NCBI GenBank assembly: GCA_030159075.1
Contig: BROG01000341.1
Span: 186,001 to 250,000, forward strand
Source of the DNA: Atrina japonica
Taxonomy: Eukaryota; Mollusca; Bivalvia; Pterioida; Pinnidae
Direction: 5' to 3'
Length of the DNA stretch: 64,000 nt
Shown here: piece after piece, positions 1 to 12,990 of the stretch
Numbering within the stretch: position 1 is the first letter of the stretch
Layout: every line of letters starts with the position of its first letter
The notes under the pieces: generated by a model
Database searches by the model: none
Told to the model about the DNA's origin: nothing
The model's input: the letters and a program-made list of their open reading frames with translations, nothing else
Position numbers and translations under genes: made by a program

Positions 1-2160
1 CCCCACCCTTTTCCTCTGTTCTTCTCCCTCTGCATCCTGACCTTCCCTCCTCAGCCCTTCTCTCCTCTCCACTTTCCTTTTCTCTTGTCCTGCCTCCTCT
101 TTCCTGAATTCTCCCCTCAATCCCTTAACTGCCCCTCTCCTCTCCTCCTTCTCTCCTCTCTTTCATACTGCCCCTTTGTACTCTCCCCCTCTTCCCCCCC
201 TCCTTTTCTCTGCCCCCCTCCTTTTTCTCCTCTCTCTTCCCCTTGCTCTCCACCCCTTCACGTCTCCTCCCCCCTTCCCCCCCCCTTCTCCCTCTGCCTC
301 CTTTGCTTTCCACCCCCTTCTGCTTCCTTTTATCTTCTCCTCCGCCGTCACTCTTCTTCTCTCTCCGCTCCTAGCCCCTCTCTTTCCCCCTCCTTTCCTT
401 ATGCTTCTATCTGCTCTTCTCCTCCTCTTCTCCACCTATTCTCTCCTTTCCTTTTCTATCCATCTCCCTCTTCTCTTCCTCCCCCCCCCCCCCTCTCTTC
501 CCTCCCCTCCCTATTCTCTTTCTCTCTTCTGCTCCTCTGCTCCCGCTTTCCTTCCTTCCTTTCCCGATCTCCCTCCCTTTTCCATCCTCCGTCTATCCCT
601 CAATCCTCCTCCTCTCCCCTTTTTAATTCCTGTCTCCTTCCTCCCCCTTCCTTCTGCTCTTCCTTTCTTCTACCAACCATCCCTCTCTACCCTTTCAGCT
701 TTCTCCTCCTCCTCTCCCCTCCTTCGCTCCATCTTTCAGCTTTACCCCCTTCTTCTCTTCCTCTCAACCCTTCTCTCTCCAATCCCCCCTCTTCGTTGCT
801 CTTCCACTTTGTGCCCCTCTCTGCTTCCCCCTCCACTTCCCCTGTCTACTCCCTCCCCCACCTCTCTTTCTTTTCCCCCCCTCTCCCCTCCCCTCCTCTT
901 CCCTCCTCTTTTTCCTTCCCCCGTCTGCCTGTGCTCCCTACCTTGCTCCTGTCTCCATTTTTTCCCCCCTTCTCCTTTTTCTCCTACTCTCCCTTTTTGC
1001 TTCTTCCCTGTTTCGCTAGTCCCTCTCTCCTCCCGTCCCCCTCCTTCTTTGCTTCTCCTTTCTCGTCTCCTCTCTTTTCCTCCCCCCTTGTCCACTTCCT
1101 CTTCTTTGCTCCTCTTCTGCTTCCGTTCTCTGCCCTCTTACCTGCCCTTCTCATTCGCTGACTCCTTTCCTTCCCCCTTCCTGTCTCCTCCCTCCTCTCT
1201 CCCTGCCCCTCCTCTTCTCTGCCTGGGCCCTCGCCCTCCCCTTCTTCTCTTCTTCTCCTCTCTACCCTTTTCCCTCTGCCTCTCCTCCGCTCATTTTTAT
1301 TCTCCCTCCTCCCCCCTCTTCTCTCCCCCCTTCCACCCCTAACATTCACCTTTCTCCCGTTTCTTCTCTTTCTTTCCATCCTCCTGCCTCTTCCCTCCCT
1401 TCACTCTGATTCCTCCTTCTGTCATTTGCCCTTTCTCCCTCTTCCCTCTTTTTCCCTCCTCTAGTACTTTCCCCCCTTTTCCCCCCCGTCTCCTCTTGTT
1501 CCCTCTTTTGTCTGATCTCCCTTTTGCGCCTCTTCTCTTCACCCTCTTCCCTTGCCACTTTCCTTTCCCCCCCTCCTCCCCCTTCTGCCTTTCTCACCTC
1601 TTTCATCCCCCTTCCCTCTCCTCTCTTCCCTACCCCCACTTCTTCCCTTCTTTTTTGCTTCGCTGTCGCACTTATGTCCCTGCTCCCCTCTCTCCCACCC
1701 CTCCCCTCACTTCTCCTCTCTACTTACTTTTTCCTCTGATCACCTCTTACCTTTCCCTCTCCTTCTTCTCTCCCCTTCTCCTGCTCTCTCCGGTCACTCT
1801 TTCCCCTGCTTTCTTCCCCTTCCCTCCTTTCCTTCTTTCTTCTCTCCCCTCCCCCCTCCTACTTCCCTTTCACCTCCTTCCTTCTCTGTCCTCCCCCCCC
1901 CTGCAATCCTCTCCCTCCTTTCCCTTTCCCCCATTCCTCTGTTTCCTCTCATTCTCCTTCCTACTCCTTTCTGCCCGCCTGTTTCCCCCTTGCCCTTTAC
2001 CACCTTTCCCCTTATTGCCCCTCTTTCTCTTGCCTCTGCTCTCTCTCCCTTTCTCTGCCCTCCTTCTTCTCCCTTCTCTCCTCTGCTCTCTTTTCCCTTG
2101 CCCTGCCCCCCCCCCCCCCAACCCCTTCCCCCCACCTGCCTCCTCCTCTTGTTTCCTCTT

Positions 2161-2180
2161 GTTTTTTTTTTTTTTATTAC
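2161..2180. repeat. T-run island with A interruption inside the polypyrimidine tract
   Basis: A run of about 15 T followed by ATTACC. It is the first of a recurring class of T-runs broken by single A within the C/T tract (others near 3602, 4845, 6700, 9832 and 15988). Confidence 0.7.
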
Positions 2181-3601
2181 CTTACCTCCCCCCTCTCTCT
2201 CCCCCCTTCTCTTGCTTACCTTGCCCTCGCCCCTTCCTTTTTTTCTCCCCCCTCCTTCCCCCCCTCCCTTTGGCTTCTCTCTTTTCTCAGCTTCCCCTTA
2301 CTTTCCCCCCCCCTCTCCTCTTCCTCCCTGCTGCATCCCCCTACTTACTCCTTCTCGCCCTCTTTTTCACCTCCGTGCCTCCTGCCTACTCTCCCCTTTC
2401 CCCTTCCTTCCCTCCCTCCCACTCATGTTGCTTTTTTCTTTCTTTTTTTTTCTCTTCCTCTCTCTCTTCTCCTCCCTCTTACCCCCCTCTCTCTTCTCCT
2501 CCCCATCCCTCCTCTCCCCCTTTTCTCCTCTCTCCTGCCTTCCCCGTTCCCCTCCCTTTCCTTCTCCTTCCCTCTCCTCCTTTCTTTCCCCCCCTGTTAT
2601 CTCCATCTTCTTGCCTTCTGCCCTTCCCTCCCTCTTTTCTACTGCCCCTGATCTTTTTCTCCCTCTCCCTTTCTTGCCTTGCCCTTTCTCCCCTTTCCCC
2701 TCTCTTCTCTCCTCTTCTCCCCCTGCCTTCCTCCTACATGATCGCATCCCTTCTCCATCTTGTTCCCCCACCTTGTCCTCCCTCCTCCCCTTTGCTTTCT
2801 CTCACCTACCCTAGTATCCCTTCTCTCTTTACAGCACTTCCCCCCCCCATCCCTTACCCCCCCTCTCCTTTCCCTTGCCTCCCTCGTCCGCTGTTTCCTC
2901 ATCCTTCTACCCTCTCACCTGCCTTCCTTCTCTTGCCTCCCCCTCTCCTCTCTACTTCTCTTCTCCGCACTGTTTCCTCCCTTCCTGCTTCCTCTTTACC
3001 TTCCTCCTATTCCTTCACTTCTCCTTCCCTATTTGTATCTCCCCTCCCCCTCCTATTCCTTGCCCTACCTTACCTCTTCTCTTGCTCCACTTCCTTCCCT
3101 CTGCTCTCTCTTTCTTTTGCTTTCCTCTGCCCAATATCTTCTTGCCCCCCCACCCTGCTTTTCTCTTTTCCTCTTCTTCTACTCCTCTAACTCCCTCTTT
3201 GCCCCTTTTTTCTTGCCTCCTCTCCCTCTTCCCTCCCCCTCCTTCCCACCCTCCCTCTCTCTCTGCATCCTTCCCTGTCCTCCTGTATTCTCTATCTTTT
3301 TCCTCCTCCTCCTCCTTTTTCCTCCCCCTTTTACCCCTTCCTCTTCACCCTCTCTCCTCTACTCTCCTCTTTCTCCCTCCCCTTTTCTTTCTGTCCCTTG
3401 TTTTTTCCTCTCCCTGCCCATTCCTCTCTTGCTTCCCTCCCTCCGTTCTGCCTGCTTTCCCTGTACTTTTCCCCCTACCCTCCTTTCTTGTTCCTCCCTT
3501 CCGTCCACTTTTCTCTCCGTCCCCCCTTCTCCTCCTTGCTCTTTCCCCCCCGCCCTCTCTTTCCTCTTTCTCTGCTCCCCCTTCTTCTCCTTCTCCTCCT
3601 C

Positions 3602-3634
3602 TTTTTTTTTTTATTTTTTTTTTTTTTTTTTTTC
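3602..3634. repeat. T-run island with single A interruption
   Basis: About 33 bases of T with one A near the middle. The flanks are ordinary C/T sequence and do not match the flanks of the other islands, so the islands do not look like copies of one duplicated segment. Confidence 0.7.
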
Positions 3635-4844
3635 TTCCTGCTCTTTTCCTGCCCCTTCCCTCTCCTCTTCTTCCCCTGTCCTTCCCTCTCTCATTCCCCC
3701 TGCCCCCCTTCTCTCTCCTTCCTTCTTCTTCTTCCTACTTCCTCCCCTTTTTCCTGTCCCTTGCCTCCTTCTTCCCCGCACCCCCCCCCTCCCTCCTCTT
3801 CCCCCTGCCCTTCCTGCCTTTCTTCTTTGCTACCCTCTCGCTTTCTTCTTACCCCTCGCTGCTATTGCTTCCTTACCTCTTTTTCCCCTCCTCTTCCTCT
3901 CCTCGCTTCCTTCTTCTCTCTCCTTCTTCTCTTCCCCTCTTCCTTTATCATCCTTTCCTCCCCCTCTTTCCCTCTTGTTTCCCTTTCAGCTCCCTCACTC
4001 TTTCTCCTCTCCCCTTTCCGTCCCCTGCTCCTCTTCCCTTGCCCTCCTCTGTCTCTCCCTTCTCTACTCCTTTCTCCTTTTCCCCCTCTCTTCCATCTCC
4101 TCCCTAGCCCCACTCCTTTCCTTATTCCTTCTTCACGACTTCTGCTCTCTTCATCCCCCCCCTCCCCATCTCCTCCACCCCTTCACCCCCTTTACACTTC
4201 TCTTCTCCTTTGCTTCCTTCCCATCCCATGTTCACATGTTCTGGCTTCTTTCCCTATTATTATCCCTCCACCCTACCTCTTCTTCTGGGCCCCCCTTCTT
4301 AGCCCTTTCCTTCATCCCTCCCCCCTCTATCTCCCGCCTTCTCTCTCCCTCTACCTTCTCTTCTCCCCTTCTCTCCCTCCCCCTTCCCCCTACCCCCCTC
4401 CCTTCCATCCTCTGCTTGCCTTTTCCTTCTTTCCCTTCTCTACCTTCTACCTTTACCCGCCATGCTACCCCTTCTTTCTTACTTCTTCTATACTGTCCCG
4501 CTCGCTCCCTCCCCTCCTTTCTCCCCTCACCTTCCTCCCTTCCCCTCCTACCCTTTCCTTCTTTTCTCCTCACCACCTTGCTCCCTTCCCTCCTGCCTCT
4601 TCTACCCTTTCCTTTCTTCCTCTGCTGCTCTTCTCCTACCCACTTACCCCCTCATCTCTCCATGCACCCTCTGCTCTCACCTTTCTTTCTCTTTTTCCCC
4701 CCCCACCTCTCCTCCTATTTCCTTTTCGATTCCACTCTTCCTGCCTTCTTCTCTTTTGTCCCCCCTCTTTCTCCCCCCCCCCCTCTTTTGCCCTTATTTC
4801 CTGTTTGCTCCCCCTGTTCTTCCTTTCCCTCTCCCATTTTCTTA

Positions 4845-4887
4845 TTATTTTTTTATTATTTTATTTATTATTTTTTTTTTTTTTTCT
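4845..4887. repeat. T-rich island with several A interruptions
   Basis: A T-rich stretch carrying TTATT and TTTATTTATT steps, the most A-interrupted of the T islands in the tract. Read on the minus strand it resembles an A-rich tail with AATAA steps. Confidence 0.65.
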
Positions 4888-5488
4888 CCTTACCTTCTTC
4901 TCCTCCCTCCCCCCCTTCCCCTGCCTTTCTTTTTCTCCCTCTCCTTTCCTTCCTGCCTTCCCTTCTTTATCCTTCTTCTTCTTTCTCTCTGTAGCTCTCT
5001 TCATCCTTACCTCTCTTCCTCATCTCTTCCCCTCCTCCCCTTTTACTTCGCTTCCCTTCTTCCCTCCCTCCCCTCTCCTCTTCCCCTGCCCCCCCCTCCT
5101 CCCCAATCACTTCCTCTTCTTTCCCTATCCCCTCTCCCCTTGTCTGCCTTTTTCCCCCATCTTCCCCCTATTCCTGTCCTTCCCTCATGTCCTTCTTGCT
5201 TTCGCCCCATTTCTGTTTCTCTCACCCCTACCTGTCTGCCTTCATCTCTTCTTTCCATCACTCTTTTATTTCCTTTCCTCTTTCCCCTTCTTTCCTCTTC
5301 CTTCTTTACCTCCTCTCTCCTTATCTTTTTGCTTTCTTACCTCCTTTCCTTTCTTAAATGTATTTCTCACTTTCCGTTCCTCTTCTCCCTCCTTCCTCCT
5401 TCCTCCCCCTTTCTTGTCCCCTCTCCTCTGCCCTCCTTTAGTTGTTTCTCCTTCCCCTTTTTCTTGCCCCTCCTCCCCCTTCCCTGTT

Positions 5489-5514
5489 GGGGCCCCCCCC
5501 CCCCCCCCCCCCCC
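5489..5514. repeat. GGGG followed by a run of 22 C
   Basis: Four G (5489-5492) are followed directly by 22 C (5493-5514). It is the only G4 run I noticed in the tract and the longest pure C run. The minus strand therefore carries G22, able in principle to form a G-quadruplex, with the C strand able to form an i-motif. Exact run length is uncertain because long homopolymers are error-prone in sequencing. Confidence 0.8.
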
Positions 5515-6694
5515 TCCTTTTCCATCTCCCCTCTTCCTACTCTATTTTGCCCTCCCTCTCTCTCTTTCTCTTCTCTCCTTTCCCGCCCTTCTCGTCTTTC
5601 CCCTTCTCCTCCCCTTCTCTTAATGCCCCCCTGTTTCCCCTTCTCTTGCTCTCCCCTTCTTCCCTTACCTCCTTCCCCTTCTCTCTCCCGTCCTCTCCCC
5701 TCCTACCTTCCCCCCCTCTGTTTGCTCTTCCTTTATCTCCCTCCCTTCACTCTTCTCTTTCCCATCCTTTCTCTGCCCCCTCTCCTCTTCTCCTCCTGCC
5801 TTTCTTGTTTCCCCTGCCTTCCTATTCCTTTTCTGCTCTCTCCCCCTCTTCCCCCCCTCCCCTCCTCTTCTGCACCTTCCCTTTATTCCTCTGTCTGTCC
5901 CCTTATACTCCTCTCCCTTCTCCTTTTCTCTCTTTTCTTTCTCTGCCCTTCCCCTCCCCCCCTCCCACCCACTTCCCCCTACTGCCTCTTACTTCTTCCT
6001 ACTCATCCCCTCTCTCCTGTTTTCTTCCTCTTCCCCTCGCCCTCCCCCTCTTTCTCTCTCCTTCTGCCATCTTCCTTGCTTCGCCTTACTTTTTTCCTCT
6101 CTCTTCTTCTCTTCTCTGTCCCTTTTTCTTCCTCTCCCCCTTGCTCCTCTACATTTCCCTCGTTCTCTCTCTTCCTTCCCTACTCCCCTCCTCTTCCCTC
6201 CCTCTCCTCTACCCCTTCCCTACCTCTCCACATCTGCATTCTTGCTCTCCCTGTCTCCATCTTAGTCCCTCCATCCCCCCTCCCCTTCTTTCTCCTCTCC
6301 TTCACTCTGCACCTTACCTCCCCTTTTCTTTTCTTCTTTTTTGTTATTTTTTCCTTCCTCTCCTTTCTCTCTCTCCCCTCCTTGTCCTCTCTTCCTTCCC
6401 CTTCTTCTCCTTTTCCCTGTTCCTTTGCCCTCTTCCCTTTCCTATCCTCTCCTTCTCCCGCCCCTTCCTCTTTTGCCCTCCCCCCCTCCTCCCTCTCCCC
6501 CCCTTCTTTGCTCTCCTCCCTCATCCTACTCTCCCTCCTCATAGCCCTTCTCCCTGTCTCTTCCCTCTTCTTTCTCTTTCCTCCTCCTTACTCCTTCTCC
6601 TCTGCTCTTCTTTATTCTTCTTATGCTCCCTCTCTTTACTATCTTCCTCGCCTCCTTTTCTTCTCCATACCTTGCCCCCCCTCCTTCTCCTTAT

Positions 6695-6738
6695 TTGTTA
6701 TTTTTTATTTTTTTTTTTTTTTTTTTCTTTTTTTGTCT
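6695..6738. repeat. T-run island with A interruption
   Basis: A TTGTTATTTTTTATTT-type start leads into a long T run and then C followed by more T. Same class as the islands at 3602 and 9832. Confidence 0.65.
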
Positions 6739-9700
6739 CTTTTCTCTCTCCATTTTCCCCCCTCCTCCCTTTGCTCTCTTCCCCACTTTTCCTCACTCTC
6801 CTTCTGTTTCCTCTTTTTCCTTTCTTCTTCCCTTGTCTTTCCCCTCCCTCTCATTCCCATCTTTTCCTCCTTTTTTTCCTCTGCTCTCCTCCTCTACTCT
6901 CCTCCTTTGATCTTTCCCTCTCTTCTCTCTTTCCTTGCTTCCCCTCCCCTCCTCCCCTTCTTCTCCCCCTTCTCTCTCTTTCACTTCTTCATTCCTGTTC
7001 TCCTACCTTCCTCCCCTTTCCCTTTTTCCCCCCTCGCCTTTCCTCCTCCCCCTTGCCCCTTCTCCCCTCCTCTCCTCTTGCCCTCCCCCCCTCCCTTATC
7101 TTCACTTTCCCTCTCCTCCTTTTACTCTTTCAGCTCCCTCCCCCTCTTTTTCCCTTCTCCCCACCCTGCGTCTCCCTTCGTCTCTTGCCCCTTTCTCTGT
7201 CCTTCCCTCTCTTCCCCCCCTCCCTCGCACCTCTCTCCTTCTTTTTCTCCCTTTCTTCCTTCCCCTTCTCTTTTACTTCCCCTACTCGCCCTATTTCCCT
7301 CCCTGTCCCCCTTTTTTGGCCCTGCTACCTTCTCTTCCCCCTTGCTTCTCTCTCTTCCTTCCTACCTTTCTTCTCCCCCTTTCCTCCTCCTTTTATCCTC
7401 CTCTGCTCCTTCTTTATCCTCCTTTTCCTTCTCTTCCTTCTCCCTCTTTTGTGCAACTCCTGCATTTCTGACTCTCTCTCTCCCTCTCTCCCCTCTCTTT
7501 CCTCCTTCCCTTTCTGTCTACCTTTTCCTACCACTCCCCCTTTCTTTTCCCCCTATCTCTCTACCTTTTGTTCCTGTCCCTTTATCCCTCCTTCTACTCT
7601 CTCCCCCCTCCTTCTCCCTGTGTCTCCTTTCCCCCCCTTCTTCCCTGTTCTTCTGCCCCGTATTCCTTCCTTCCTGCCTTTCCCCTACTAATCCTGCTTC
7701 AACTTCTTCTCTTTTCCTCCCCCCCCCTCTCCTCCCTTTTTTGCAAACCACCTTTTTGCCCCTCTCCTTCCCCATACTTTTTTCCTCGTTTGTATTTCCC
7801 TTCTCCACACTTCTCTTCACTCCTTTTTGCCTTCTGTCTCCTGTCTATTTCCCCCCTTCCCTTCTTTCCCCCTTTTCCCCCTCTCGCCTTATTTGCCTTC
7901 TTCCACCCACACTAGTCTTTCATTTTTTTTTTCTTTTCTCCCCTTCCTTCTCCCCTCCTTGCCCTTTCACTCCTTCCTCTTCCTCTGCTTCTATCTTGCC
8001 CCCCTGCTCCTCCCTCGGGCTCTCCCCTATCTCCTTCTTTGTTTTCCTTTTCTTCATCCTCTTCTCTTCCCTCCTCTTCCTCTTTCATATCCCCTCCCCC
8101 TCCCCTCCTCTTTTCTCTTCTTCCCCTCCTTCCTCTCCCTCCTCTCCCCCCCCCTCTGTGCTCTCCTCTGGTTTTCCCACTCACCCCTCCCCTCCTTCTC
8201 TCCTTCTGTGCTCCTCCCTCTTTCTCCTGGCTCTCTATCTCCCTTCTCCCTCCCCTCCTTGCCCTCCTTTCCCTTTGCCCCCCTCTTCCTGCAACCCTTC
8301 TCTCCTCTCCCCTTTCTTTCTTCGTCTCGTTAGCACTACCCCTCTGTCTTGCTCTCTGCCTCTTTTTTTTCCCTTCTCTCCTCCTGCCCTGCTCCTTGCC
8401 TCTCCGTCTCACCCTCGCCCTTCTCAGTGTTCCCCTCTCTGTTCTTCTGTTTTCTGGCTTTCGTCCTGTTCCTCCTTCTTTGTCTTTTTTTCTTCCCTCT
8501 TCCCCCTCACCTCCCACCCCTCCTGTCTTTTCTGCTCCCACTCTTCTCTTTTCTTACCCCCTGCCTTCCCTTCCTTTCCTTCTCTCCCTGCATTCTTCTC
8601 CTTCCCCCTGCCCCTTTCTCTCCTCTTCTTCTTCTTCCCTCTTTTCTTGCCCTTCCTCCACCTCCCTTCTTCTCCTGTCCCTTTCCCTCCCCCTCTTTCC
8701 TTGCCCCCTCCTCCCCTTCCCCCTCCTGCCTTTTCCTTGTGGCTCTTCCTCTCGTCTGTTTCCCCATCTTCTTTCCCCCTCCGCACTCTTTTGTCCTCTC
8801 CTCCTCTTTTTTGCTGCTCCTGTCTTACTCTTTCCTTTCCTCCTTTTCCTCCTAACCTTGACTCTCCCCCTCTCTCCTTGCCTTCCCTCCTCTCCTCTCT
8901 TGCCTATTTCCCTCTTTCACCCCTTTCTCCCCTTTTTCCCTCTTCTTCCCCCCTCCTTTCTTCCCCCCCTTTCTGCCTTCTTCTCTCTCCTCCTTTGCCC
9001 TCCTTTTCTCCCCCTCTTTTTCTGGCTCTTTTGCCTCTGCTCTCTCCCTTTCCTCTTTTTTCTCCTTCTCCTACTCTCTTCCTCTACCCCTTCCCTTCCC
9101 TTCTCTCTACTCTTCTTTCTCTCCTCTTCCCCCCCTCCTTCTCCCTTCTTCCCTTCCTCTCTTCTATATCCTTCTCCCCCTTCTTCGCTCTTTTCTCCCC
9201 CACCCCCCTTCTTTTCTGCTTCTTTTGCTTTGCCCTCTTTCCTTCTCATAGCTCCTCTCCCTCTCTCCCTTTCCTTATCCCTTCCTCTTCTCTGTCCTCC
9301 CTTCCATGTTCCCTTTATTTTTTTTTTTCCCCCATCCTGTTTCCTCCCCCCCTTCCCCTTTTTTCTCCCTTTTCCTTCCCCTTCTTCTCTTGCCTTTGAA
9401 TTCCTTCCCTTAACACCCCTGTTCCTTGTTCTTCTTTCCCTGTTCTGCCTCTTTTTTCCCCCCCCTCCCGCTTGTTTTCCTGCTCCCCCTCTTTGCCTCT
9501 TTCTTCCTCCTACCTTGCTATCCTGCTCTTCCAGCTTCATTTCCCCTCCTTTTGCTCTTCCCCTCCCCCCCCTTCCTTCTCCCTCTGCCCTCCCTCCGCC
9601 TATCTTGTATCCCCCTCTCCCTCTTTTTCCCCCTCTTTCTCTCCCCCTCCTCTGCCTTCGTCCCTTCTCCTCTTCCTCTGCTTTCCCCCTTTTTTCTTGC

Positions 9701-9831
9701 CTGCTCCTTTTTGCTCTCTTCTTCCTCCCCAATCCTTTCCTTCTTACTCCTCCCTCTCCTCCCTTCTCGTCTATCTTTTTTCTCTTTCATCTCCTCTTTT
9801 CCTGGCCCTTTGCTCTCCCTCTCTGCCTTTG

Positions 9832-9861
9832 CTTTTTTTTTTTTATTTTTTTTTTTTTTTC
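9832..9861. repeat. T-run island with single A interruption
   Basis: About 30 bases of T with one A in the middle, nearly identical in form to the island at 3602 although its flanks differ. Confidence 0.7.
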
Positions 9862-12620
9862 TTTTCCTTTCCCCTATTCCTTCCTTCCTGGCCTCCCTCT
9901 TCCTCCTATCTCTTTTCTCCTCCCTTCCTCCCTCCCTGCCTCACGCTACGTCCTGTCCCTTCTCTCCTTTTCCTTCCCTCCTCTACCCTCTCCCCCATCT
10001 TTCTTCTCACCCCTCCCTCCTCCCTTCTTTCCCTTCCTTTCGTTCCCTCCTCTTTTCTCCCTTTCTCCTCCTTTTTCTTTCTTTCCCTTCTCCCTTTCTT
10101 TCCATCTCCTGTCTTTCCTCTGTTTCTTTTCCCATCCTTGTCTGTCCTCCTTCTATTCCCTATTCTTTCTTACTCTTGCCCCATCTTCTTTCTATCACAT
10201 TGCTTCCCTCTCCTCTTCACTTCTTTCCTTCCTCTGCTCCCCCCCCTTGCTTCTATCTGTCTTTCTCCCTTTCCCCCCTCCCACTGCCTTTGCTCCTGTT
10301 TTTTCTTTCTCCCCTCTCCCTCCCCCCTACCCCTCTTCTCTTACTCTTCCCCACCCCTTCTGCCTTTTTCTTCTCCCTCTACCTTCTGTCCTCCTGCCCT
10401 TTTCTCCACTCCTTTATTTTTCTCCCTCCCTTCATTTGCCTTTTCATCTTCTTTCTCTACTCCTGTCCCTTACCCTGCCTTTTACATTCTCCCCTCTCTT
10501 TCCTTCTTGTCCCCTCTTCTTGCTTCCCTCCCCCTTTCTCCTTTTTTTCTGCCCCCCCTTTCTTTTCTCCTTTTCTTCCTCTTCCTGCGCTTCTCTTCAC
10601 CTTTCTCCCCCCTTTTTGTCCTCATACCCTTCTCCCTCTTCCTCCCTGCGCCTTCCCCTCTTTTCCTCCTCCCTCCTCTCTTTGCCCTCCCCTCTACTCC
10701 CCTGATCTCCTTGCTCCTTCTTCTCTTCTCAACCCTCTTCCTCTGGCCTTCTTTCTTCCTCCTTTGCTCCCCCTCTTCTCCCCTGCCCTTTGCCCCCTGT
10801 TCTGTCCCTTTTCCTTTCTCTCGCTTCGTTTTTCTCCTTTCCCTCTTCTCTTCCCTCCTGCTCCTTCTTCCCTCTCTTTTGTTCCCTCCCCTTACTTTCC
10901 TCTCCCCTTATTCCCTCCCTTGCTTATCCTTCCCTTATCCCTGCCCTCCCTCCTTCCCCTCCCCTTCCCTACTCCCTTCTCCTGCCTTCCCTCCTTTCCT
11001 TCCCTCTCCCCCCTTCTTTTTTGCTCCCGTTCTGCTCTTTGTGTTTTTGTTTCTCCCCTCCTCTCTAGCTTCGTACCTTTGCTCTCCTCCCCCCTTTTCT
11101 CCCTCTCCTTCCCTCTATCTTGCCCCTCTCTTCTGCTTTTCCCCCTCCCTTCCTTTTCCTACCCCCTTTCCTCCTCCTCTCCCCCCTCCTTTTTCTTTTT
11201 ACTTTTATCTCCTCCTTTACCCCCCTCCCTTCTCCCTCCCGCTTTCCATTCCCAACCTCTTTCCCTTTGTCTCTTCCTCCTGTCTTCTCCTCTATCTCCT
11301 TTCTCCTTCCCCCCTTCCTTCTTCTCCCACCATTCTACCCACCCTGCTCCCTTCCCCCCCCTTTCTGTGTCTCTTTTCTCCCCCTTCCCTACTTCCTTTC
11401 TTGGCTGCCCTCTTTCTCCCTGTCCCCCTTTCCCTCTTTTTCCTCCCTCTTTTACTTCCCTCTTTCGCCCTTCCACACATTTCTACTTTTTGTCTTTCCC
11501 CCCCTCCCCCCTTTCCTTCTCTCCTTTCCTTGCTTTCTTTCGCTCTTTTCTGCTTCCCCTTTTTTTCCCGCTCCTTTATTTCTTTCCTCTACTGCCTCCC
11601 CCTCCCATATTCCTCCCTATCCTCCCCCTGCATCCTCCCTCTTCCTTCTTCTCCCCCCCCCTTTATCTTTCTCTCGCCTCCCCTTTCCTCGCTTCACCTT
11701 TCTTCTTTTTTCCGCTCCTCCCTGCCTTCTCTTCTCTTCTCTCCCCTGCCTTGCCTTCTTCTCCTGCCTCTCATTCTGCCTTACTTTTGCCCCCTTTGCA
11801 CCCCTCTCGCTTCCTCCTCTCCCCTCCTCCCCCTCCTAGTCTTTCTCCTCTTCCTCTCCCTCCTTCTTCTTCCCCTCTCCTCCCCCCTACATCCCCTCTT
11901 TCTTGTCTATTGCCTGTTCTCTTCCCCCTGCTCCCCTGTCCTCATCTTTTGTTTTCCTCTCTCCCCTCTCCGCTCTCTTTCCTGTCCCCCCGTCCCCACT
12001 TCTCCTTCCTCCTCCCTCTCTCTCTCTCCCTTCTTTCCCTGCTTGTCCTCTTCTTTTCCTCCTGTTCTCCACATTCTCTCTCCCCCTCCCTCCTTCCTCC
12101 CCCCTATTTCCTCCCTTGACTCGCCTCTTTGTTTTCCCCTCTCCTCCCCTCTCCTCCTTTTCTTCTTCCTTTTTTTCCTCTTCTGCTTTTATTCTTTCCC
12201 CCTTCCCTGCTTCCTCCCCCTTTCACTGCTTCACACTCTCTCTCCCCCTTTTTACTCCTCTCTTCTTTTTTCCCCCCTTCCGCTCCCCTCCTCTCCCTCC
12301 CCCTCCTTTTTTTTCCTTTACCTCCTCCTGCCCTATCTCTCTCTCCTCTCCCTCTTTTTTGGCACCCTGCCCACTTCCTTTCCCTCTTCCTGCTTCTTGC
12401 CTTTTTTTACTCCCCTACTGTACCTTCCTCCTTTCCCTTTTCTCTCCTTTCTCTTTCCCCTCTCTTTGTCTTCCTCTGCTTCTTTCATACTCAGCTCCTT
12501 CTTCTTCTCATTTTTACCTTCTCTTCCTTTGGTCTTCTGCCCCTTTCCTTCTTCCTTGCCCCTTCCTCTCCGCCTCCCCTCCTCTCCCTGTTTCCCCCTT
12601 CCCTCTGCCCCCTCTGTCCT

Positions 12621-12990
12621 ACTATATTACCTCATATTCCCTCCAACCTCACCTATACCTCCCCCCCAACAATCTCTTTATTTTCTTCTTACTTCCCATT
12701 CATCCCCTACTTTACCCCCCTTCCCCTCTCTCCAACTATCCCTCATTCTCCCCTGCCCCCCTATTCCCCCTTACCTCGCTCTCACCTCTCATTATTACCA
12801 CCACTTTAGCCCATCCTTTCCCCCTTTCCTCTACCTTCCTTCTTTTCCTTTCAACTCCCTCCTCTTCCCCTTTCTTTTATTTCCTTTCTCTCTCCTCCCT
12901 TTTACCTCTCCTGTCCTGCTTGCCTCTTTCTTCTTCTCCTTCTCACTCTCTTTCGTTTCCCTCCAAATCCCCCTTCTCTTGTCTCCAACC
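12621..12990. repeat. Adenine-enriched sub-block of the polypyrimidine tract
   Basis: In the four lines from 12601 to 12840 I count 36 A and 6 G in 240 bases, against 6 A and 8 G in the four lines from 9001 to 9240. The block is still C/T dominated but its interruptions are almost all A. It marks a compositional change within the otherwise uniform tract. Confidence 0.6.
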
